Assembly (NCBI GenBank): GCA_023515745.1
Contig: JALECJ010000025.1
Coordinates: 1 to 64,000 of the forward strand
DNA length: 64,000 nt
DNA from: Amoeboaphelidium protococcarum
Taxonomy: Eukaryota > Aphelidiomycota > Aphelidea
Direction: 5' to 3'
Shown: in pieces, positions 56,079-64,000 of the stretch
Position numbering within the stretch: position 1 is the first letter of the stretch
Layout: every line of letters begins with the position of its first letter
Notes under the pieces: model-generated
The model's database searches: none
Seen by the model: only the letters and a program-made list of their open reading frames with translations
Told to the model about the DNA's origin: nothing
Program-made: the position numbers and the translations under genes

Positions 56079-57746
<1,668 letters not shown>

Positions 57747-58216
57747 GGTATATCGTATTGATATACTGGCACTACTATCATTGTGAGATACAATTGAACT
57801 AATGCCACTTTTGAATATTAATAAATGGCGATAAATCTAATGATATTCTCATTTTAACGCTTGAATATTAGCATGTATACTTCGGTATGAGGCTGCTAAT
57901 TCACAAGCGCACATACCCAGGTGAGGCTAAGGTTCGATTGACGTGTTATGTCATTTCGGATGCCTCGACACATCTATAAACACCACGGCAAGATCATTTT
58001 AAAAGAGACAGACATTTCCAGTAGCAAAAAAAGGAAAGTAAATCAGGTCAACTAGTGGAATAAAGTCTATTCGTTCATCAGTTCAACTTGCGACTGCTTT
58101 CTAACCTTTAATTGAGCATTGTAAGCTTCATGACAAAGCGCTTTACATCTGCTTCCTAGATTGCTTCATTATAAAGAAAGTCATCACTAATGTTTACCGA
58201 GCTTAAGCGCACGGAC
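57747..58216. other. Interval between PGI1 and the Fanzor-like remnant
   Basis: 470 bases. The part nearest 58000-58200 can be read in minus-strand frames continuing from the remnant, but no domain is visible. No terminal inverted repeats were found. Confidence 0.4.
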
Positions 58217-58826
58217 TCATTAAATAACAAAGCGCAATGGAAAAGTGCCCCCATTCACCATCATGTACAGCCCAATATACAAAATATTGAAGGCTGCATT
58301 GCTATCGCCGTTCATCTGATGATTAGGCTTTACAGTACATACAGACAAACTTGTCCTGCGGACGTCGATATCTCGTACCAAAGCTGTGGCAAACACAGCA
58401 TCTTGAACTAGTCCACGGCTCAGGTGTTAGAACCACCGTGGCATATTTGTTCAAGATATACCTTAGCTGCACGAGAGGAGGCAATTTCTTTCTACCAAAA
58501 CCAATAAATCGTACTAGCCGCGTTTGCCACAGAAATAAAAGACATCCGTTCAAGTGGTGACACCCGTCCTGCATAATCATACCCATTGGGATTGTTCCTT
58601 TGAGCTGCTTTAAGCGCTGACTCAAATTGCACCCATGACCAACGATAAAACTACTGTACTGTTTATTCTGAGCAGAAGAATTCAAACCATCAAAGGAGAG
58701 AGAGACGAGTTCATGCTCTGCAAAAAGCTTAATCGTCACACCCACCAAAAGCGCGTAAAACCGAACAGGCGTGATTAATCGTATCGTTGCAGAGTGAATT
58801 GAAAATTTAAACTCGTTGTGTTTCAA
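58217..58826 (-). pseudogene. TnpB/Fanzor-type (OrfB zinc-ribbon) RNA-guided nuclease remnant
   Basis: On the minus strand, KKLPPLVQLRYILNKYATVV is followed by LTPEPWTSSRCCVCHS (RuvC-II-like Glu, then TS..C..C) and FVCMYCK, the second zinc pair. A one-base frameshift near 58325 then leads to PNHQMNGDSNAAFNILYIG, the RuvC-III Asp and NAA.NI signature, and the short C-terminal tail ending TGA at 58217-58219. This is the TnpB/Fanzor order. A RuvC-I-like DG (SFDGLNSS) lies upstream. The N-terminus is lost or unclear; the same frame stays open to about 58965 beside the next gene. The frameshift makes an intact product unlikely. Fanzor subtype cannot be told. Confidence 0.6.
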
Positions 58827-58983
58827 CGCTTCAAACTCGTTTAGATCCTTTCTTTCTTTTTCTTTCTGATCAGGTGAAAGAGTTTTGACTATTACTGTAC
58901 TATCATCACTGCTTATTATTGATATAAGGTTATAGTTGACTTTCTCATCACTTTAAGTTTATTTCTGTAAAATTAAAAAGATT

Positions 58984-60540
58984 ATGTCTCCGTCTAGAAT
59001 AGCAAGTGTAAGTCCATTGCGAAGTAATGATAATTAGTACAGTCGTTCGGTGAGAGATGAATTGAAGCAGAAAGTTGTGCATGATTTAACTGATTCTGTT
59101 AGATGGAAATTTGAAGATGGATAAATGTATAATGATGCTCATGATGATGTTTAATTTGATGCCATGTCTGCTGATATAAATCCCTCTTATAACTCCCACC
59201 ATCCAGAGTCTGCTTCAGTTAGACCTTTATCTGTTTCACCTCAACAGCATACAAAGAATCATATTCATACTAATAATGATAATTATAGTAATAATAAAAA
59301 GTAAGGTCGTAAAGATTAAAATTATAAAATGACTGTCGCTGGCATGGAGGAGCGCATGTAAAGATTCAAAATTAATTGTCAAGAGTAAATGTAAAGATAA
59401 TTATAGTAGGAGATGAATGAATTTAGAGAGAACCAGTTGGCGGTAATTGAGCAAGCTGCACATGCCAAGTATCAGTAATAGTTGCATGCAATGAAGCAGG
59501 AAATGTATAAAGATGTGCTATAGAGAGAGATTGATTTGATGCAGAAATCGGAGGTTCTTGATAAGGAGATCAAGTTGGGCCGTCAGATCTTGGAGGATGA
59601 GATGAAGCAGTAGAGGCAGGAGATGTTGTTTGAGATGGAGTAATTCAGGTTGAAAGATTCTGCATTGTAACGAGAGCTTGAGGGGGCTATACGAGCGGCC
59701 AAGCTGGAAGAGGAACAGTACAAGAGTAAGATGTCTGCAGCTCATGAAAAGGCTATGGAAGCTCAGCGATTGAAGGATAGTTATTAGGTGCGTCTGAGAG
59801 ATGAGATGCTACAATATTAATTGAAATTTGATAAGGAACATGCACGCGAGTTGGAGTAAGCGAAAGCTGAACGTATACATTTGGAGAGTGAACGGCAATC
59901 GCTGAAAGAGAGATCTCTCAATTTTGAATTTTTGAAATCTTAGTTGGAAGAGTTGAAATAGAAGAATGCATCGTTATAGAATGAACTGGAATCTAACAAG
60001 ACTGCCATGAAGAATCTGAAGCATGATAATGAACAATTGATGCGGGTAAATTCCGGTTATGAATAACAAGTGAAGCAGTGGAACAAGGATCAAGATTAGC
60101 TGTCTCTATCTAGATAGCAAGAGATTAAGCAATTTCAGACAAAGATTCAGAATTTGGAGCAAGTTTGTGCTCAGAGATCTTCAGAAGTGGCCACGTTTGG
60201 ATAGAGATTAAAGGATTCCCTGGCAGATTCTCACCGATACCGAAAATTGTACAAGAGATACAAGAGTGAACATGAATCCCTGGCTCAGAGTGTGCAGTCT
60301 CTGATAATGGAGAATTAGAATTTATAATCTGGTCATGATGAAAGTTATCTCAAGATTCAGAATTTGCAGAGGGAACTCACTGATTGTAAAGTGATGCTTA
60401 AACATGCTCAGTCGGCGTTGAACAGTAATGCTGCTGGTGGTCTCGCCGCTCAATCACTTCGACGGAGTTAGATGCGATAGACATCACCTGTTCCAGATGT
60501 TATTCCACCTTTGCAGAATATTTTGCAATCTTAAAAATGA
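58984..60540 (+). CDS. Long coiled-coil protein (centrosomal/cytoskeletal type)
   Basis: Single exon, 518 residues, TGA stop. The N-terminal ~110 residues are polar and His/Asn-rich. A nearly continuous coiled coil runs about 118-460 (EERMQRFKINCQEQMQRQL, KEIKLGRQILEDEMKQQ, KLKFDKEHARELEQ-like segments). The Ser/Pro tail ends VPPLQNILQSQK-like. Gln is very frequent and mostly TAA/TAG. Composition resembles OFD1 or other centriolar coiled-coil proteins, but coiled coils give poor family evidence and I leave it unassigned. Its 5' flank is shared with the Fanzor-like remnant. Confidence 0.75.
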
Positions 60541-60731
60541 ATGTTATTGTTTTTAATTTACGATTATGATGCTTTGAGTCACTTTCTATTCCGGTTTGGA
60601 TTTCTTTCAACACGCTTCTACTGTGTATTGTATTGTAGATCTTTAGCAAATCAAATCAAACCAGTTCCTCCTTCTGACAATCGTTACAAATGTATTTTTT
60701 GTTCTACAGAAATTTTAGTTTGGTGAGAATA

Positions 60732-61154
60732 ATGAAAAAATACATATCCAAAGGTAACAATTACCTTTTTATCAAATTGACGCCTCAAAATTATGCTATT
60801 AATGATTGAAAAAGAGTGTAGGCGGAGATTTGGTTGAAGAGGCACCGTGGTATGTCAAAGTGTTCACGCAGATTAAGGACATTCTGACAACTCTACTGGC
60901 ATTCTTTATGAGTTTTGTGTACAACTTTTACAAGGTATGGTTATATGAGTTAATGATAAAACCTATTTAAAATGTCCAAGTTAGTGTAGCCAAATGATAA
61001 TTAATATAGTGCTGCAAAGCGAAAGAAGGATGATGATTATTATGGTGGACCAAGTGGTGGTGGTGGTGGTAGTGGTAAGCGAATGGGCGGAATCAGTGGA
61101 GACTAACAAGTGATGCAACATGGTCCCTCTTGTTCCACTGGCAAATGTGGATGA
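60732..61154 (+). CDS. SELENOK: SelK/SelG-family ER membrane protein with Cys
   Basis: Three exons (60732-60753, 60822-60934, 60990-61154), introns 68 and 55 nt; 99 residues. The N-terminus MKKYISKGGDLVEEAPWYV fits SelK, followed by one membrane span (ILTTLLAFFMSFVYNF, about 25-40), a basic stretch (AAKRKKDDDYYG), a Gly-rich linker and the family RMG motif (GKRMGGIS). Animal SelK ends with selenocysteine near GGUGR; here the end is STGKCG and TGA acts as stop, so it is a Cys form. SelK works in ER calcium flux, palmitoylation and ERAD. Confidence 0.72.
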
Positions 61155-61263
61155 TATAATAAATGATGATAAGTCGCCATAAAGAATCTAAATTACAGCA
61201 CCTATTTACTTTACTACGAATTGATCATTAGATAGAGATCTATGTACAGTATATACATAAAGT

Positions 61264-62508
61264 TCAATCACTTATCAAACCTTTGGCAATGATGGACTTC
61301 ATAATCTCATTAGTTCCCTCCAGGATTCTATGGACACGTAAATCTCTAACGTATTATTGCACCTTGTAGTCTTTCAGATATCCATATCCGCCATGAAGTT
61401 ACAAGGCTTAATCACAAATCTGGAAACACTCCTCGGTGGCAAACTGCTTGGCCATGGCGCAGTATGACGGTGCAGCTGGACTATTGGCATCCAGTTGACG
61501 TGCAGCCAGTCTCACCATTTCCCTGCTGGCTGTCAATCTAGTGGACATGTCGGCCAATTTGAATTACACATCTTGGAAGGAGGATAGTGCCTGGCCAAAC
61601 TGCTTCCTATCTTTAACATACTACACCGTCTATTGCAGAGCCGCGTGTGCACCACCAAGAGAACAAGATGCAATATTAATTCTGCCTCCATTCAGACCAC
61701 GCATTGCAATCTTGAATCCTTCACCTTCTGCACCAAGTCGATTCTCCACCGGCACTTTGACATCCTCCATAATTACGGCCCTGGTAGGCTGCGAAGACCA
61801 TCCCAGCTTGGCCTCCTTCTTGCCAAACTACAAACCATCCATTCTACGTTCAAGCAGTAGAGCGCTGATTCCTTTTGGACCGGCAGCACCAGTCCTGGTC
61901 ATCACAATATACAGATCAGTATCACCCGCCCCGCTGATGAAAGCCTTTGAACCATTGACCACGTAATACTTTCCATCCTCGCTCAACTTTGCGCTAGTGG
62001 ACAAATTACCAGCATCAGAGCCAGCGCCACTTTCAGTCAAGCAGTATGATCCTAGAATGTCCATGTTGGATAGTCGCTAACAATATCTCGCTCTCAACTC
62101 CTCACTGCCAAACTGATCCACCATCCAATTTACCATATTATGAATACTCAAGTACGCCGTTGTACTTACACAACCGCTACTAAGAGCCTCAAACACCACA
62201 CTAGACTACAAGCGAGACAACTGCATTCCCCCAACATCTTCCCTCACGTACAGTCCACCAAATCCCAACTCTGCCATCTCTTTCAACTTATCCACGGGGA
62301 ATATCTCTTTCTCATCCCACTCCTGCATGTGTGGTAGTAGGGACTTTTAAGCATAATCATAAGCCAACTATTAAATCTCCTTCTCATCTTCACTCAATCC
62401 AACAGACATGTCTATGCCAGCAATATTAGAGAACGATACTCTTGATTACAACATCAATGTAGAAGCTTTCACTAACGGAACATTTACTCTAGAAACTCTC
62501 GACAGCAT
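61264..62508 (-). CDS. ACAD8: Acyl-CoA dehydrogenase, isobutyryl-CoA type (ACAD8)
   Basis: Single exon, 414 residues. Presequence [20 protein letters not shown], then the ACAD core: [103 protein letters not shown] and [13 protein letters not shown] with the catalytic Glu. The wording follows human isobutyryl-CoA dehydrogenase closely. It oxidises isobutyryl-CoA in valine breakdown and passes electrons to ETF in the matrix. Convergent with the SelK gene (109 bases). Confidence 0.94.
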
Positions 62509-62810
62509 TTAATGGAGATCGCAATACTGATTCTATTAAGATTTTTGATTTGGAATTCCAAGCGAATGTAGAGCACGTAAAATAAGGTCCAAGTTTAAAG
62601 AATAGTTTTATTACTATACTGTATGTTTAAGTGTATTACGGATGTGAAGAGAAAGAGACGGTGAGAAATTTCCTCTTCAAACAAAGCTTTATCAAATCGG
62701 CGGCTTTCTTCATTCGAATCTTTCTCAAGGCTTTTTTATCTTGATTTCGCTAATTAGCATCAGAGTATTGTTTAGATCGATTTAATATCTCAGTGAATCT
62801 TACGGATATT
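62509..62810. promoter_or_regulatory. Divergent promoter region of ACAD8 and mS29
   Basis: 302 AT-rich bases between two mitochondrial genes. No ORF or repeat of note. Confidence 0.45.
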
Positions 62811-64000
62811 ATGATGAGATTAGCATAGAATAAAATTGGCATTTAGAAGCATTTAACTATCATACGAAGTGCTAGTGGAAATGCGCAGTAAAAGGCATAG
62901 AACGCGTCAGGATCTCAACTCAAGCAGGTACGCTCCCATTTGAATTGGATATCACCATGATTAGCGAGTATGACAATTGATCTATCATTGATGTGTGTAG
63001 GAAGTTGAAGTGACTATTCCTAAATTACCGCGTGAATCTATATATCTTCCATAGAATCCTGTATCTTTAAAGTAGCTGGATATAGATTCGATTTAGGATC
63101 ACGCGTCTTTGAATCAGGTATTCGCTCTGGGTACACAGAGTCCTTTGAGTGGATGGAAAAGTGATCAGGGAAAGTCGTTATCACAGTGGTCAATGGCAGC
63201 GAATTTATTTGGCATGCATCCGGGTATCAGAAATTATATTGAAGCATCCAAGAGTAGTGGTTTCCTATGGAGAAAGTGTGGCGCTAGTGCCGTAGAACAC
63301 GTCATCAAAGAGGGTAAGAATGTGATTCTTCATGGTCCGTCTAATAGTGGAAAGAGTGTTGTTCTTGCATAGATTATGCAAGCCCTGCAATTGAATACTT
63401 CGCGTCCGCCAATCTTAATTCATATTCCAAATCTATAAAAGATTGTGGATGGCTCATATGCGTATCAGTTGAATGAGGATACTTTGCTTTGGGATCAGCC
63501 CGAGTTTTAGAATTAATTTAATCAATACTTTGTTTAGCTTAATCAGCGATCATTACAAGGATTGAAGTTGAATACGGAATGGAAGTCAGCTTCCAAGTCT
63601 TTTGGACCTGACACTCTGGTACGAGATGCTCTACTGAATTCTGGTAAAGATTCGTGGATGTTTACCAAGTAGCTATTGGAGAGGTTGGCTGTCGAGTCTG
63701 ATTAGAAAGTCGTTGTTCTGGTTGATGGTCTGAATGCTCTCGATCAGTTTACGCGTTACTCTGATTAGAATGGATTAAAGCTGAAGGGCGACCAGCTGAC
63801 TCTGTTATCATGTATCTAGCGTATATTCAGCGGTGACTTGAAGTTGTAAAATGGTTAGCTTATTGGTGCTTCCACCGGATTTATGCTAAGAAAATTGGAC
63901 AGCGATCAAGTATAAACACTTGGTTCTGATTTTGAGTAAATCTAGGTGCCCAATTATGACTTGGCAGAGTTACAAGCAATGCTTAAGCACTTGATGCGAA
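62811..64000 (+). CDS. DAP3: Mitochondrial ribosomal protein mS29 (DAP3), 3' end outside window
   Basis: Exon 1 62811-62927, 73-nt intron, exon 2 from 63001 to the window edge (372 residues visible). The Gln-rich presequence MMRLAQNKIGIQKHLTII precedes the P-loop GPSNSGKSVVLAQIM (about 151-165), PPILIHIPNL, the Walker-B-like VVVLVDGLNAL and SIGAS-like strand GQLIGASTGFM. DAP3 is the GTP-binding protein of the small mitoribosomal subunit. No stop is reached before 64000. Confidence 0.9.

Noticed and set aside
60541-60726. 61-codon plus-strand ORF starting right after the coiled-coil gene stop
   Set aside because: No family, sits in the 3' flank of one gene and the promoter of the next; chance open frame under a one-stop code.

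Overview
The window is the left end of a nuclear eukaryotic chromosome. It opens with degenerate telomeric DNA (CCCTAA and CCCTG units) and then carries about 35 densely packed protein genes on both strands, many separated by 50 to 300 bases. TAA and TAG are read through in frame hundreds of times, at positions where glutamine fits, and every intact gene ends at TGA. The code is therefore UAR = Gln with UGA as the only stop. Introns are short (52-79 nt). All 24 that I could place start GTA and end TGTAG.

Gene content is opisthokont with a fungal flavour: a Ste50/Ubc2-type SAM-RA-SH3-SH3 adaptor, a Trl1-like tRNA ligase, PET117, ATP4, a LIM-RhoGAP and a TAF1 without bromodomains. It also holds genes that most Dikarya lack: WNK kinase, Integrator subunit INTS4, SIRT4, ALKBH7, TMEM164 and NDUFAF7. 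From memory, the aphelid Amoeboaphelidium is reported to use UAR = Gln. An aphelid or another lineage near the base of Fungi is my best guess, and it is an inference only.

Layout. 1-757: telomere abutting a subtilisin-like protease that lacks its 5' half. 0.9-6.6 kb: WNK, ALKBH7, mitoribosomal uL24m and SIRT4. 7-14.2 kb: a Golgi-type glycosyltransferase, a 992-residue RNA ligase-kinase-cyclic phosphodiesterase that also carries a HAD phosphatase-like domain, a small-molecule methyltransferase and the wybutosine enzyme TYW2. 14.2-22.5 kb: VPS24, U2AF large subunit, PET117, ATP4, STE50 and TMEM164. 22.5-31 kb: a quieter stretch with a secreted protein, DNA ligase IV, a TA-flanked terminal-inverted-repeat element and copia-type retrotransposon debris. 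30.7-40.8 kb: NDUFAF7, RanGAP, PP2C overlapping tafazzin tail to tail, STT3 and INTS4. 41.4-57.7 kb: mL54, a four-LIM RhoGAP, a coiled-coil protein, LENG1, presequence protease, UNC-45, TAF1 and glucose-6-phosphate isomerase. 58-64 kb: a frameshifted TnpB/Fanzor-type nuclease remnant, a coiled-coil protein, a SelK-like protein with Cys, isobutyryl-CoA dehydrogenase and mS29/DAP3, which runs off the right edge.

About a third of the genes act in mitochondria (ribosome, complex I and IV assembly, ATP synthase, cardiolipin remodelling, presequence degradation, valine breakdown). The cell therefore keeps a full aerobic mitochondrion including complex I. The most unusual items are the four-domain RNA-repair protein, the rigid GTA...TGTAG intron grammar next to a U2AF65 without an RS domain, the telomere-capped broken gene, the Fanzor-like remnant and the tafazzin/PP2C overlap.
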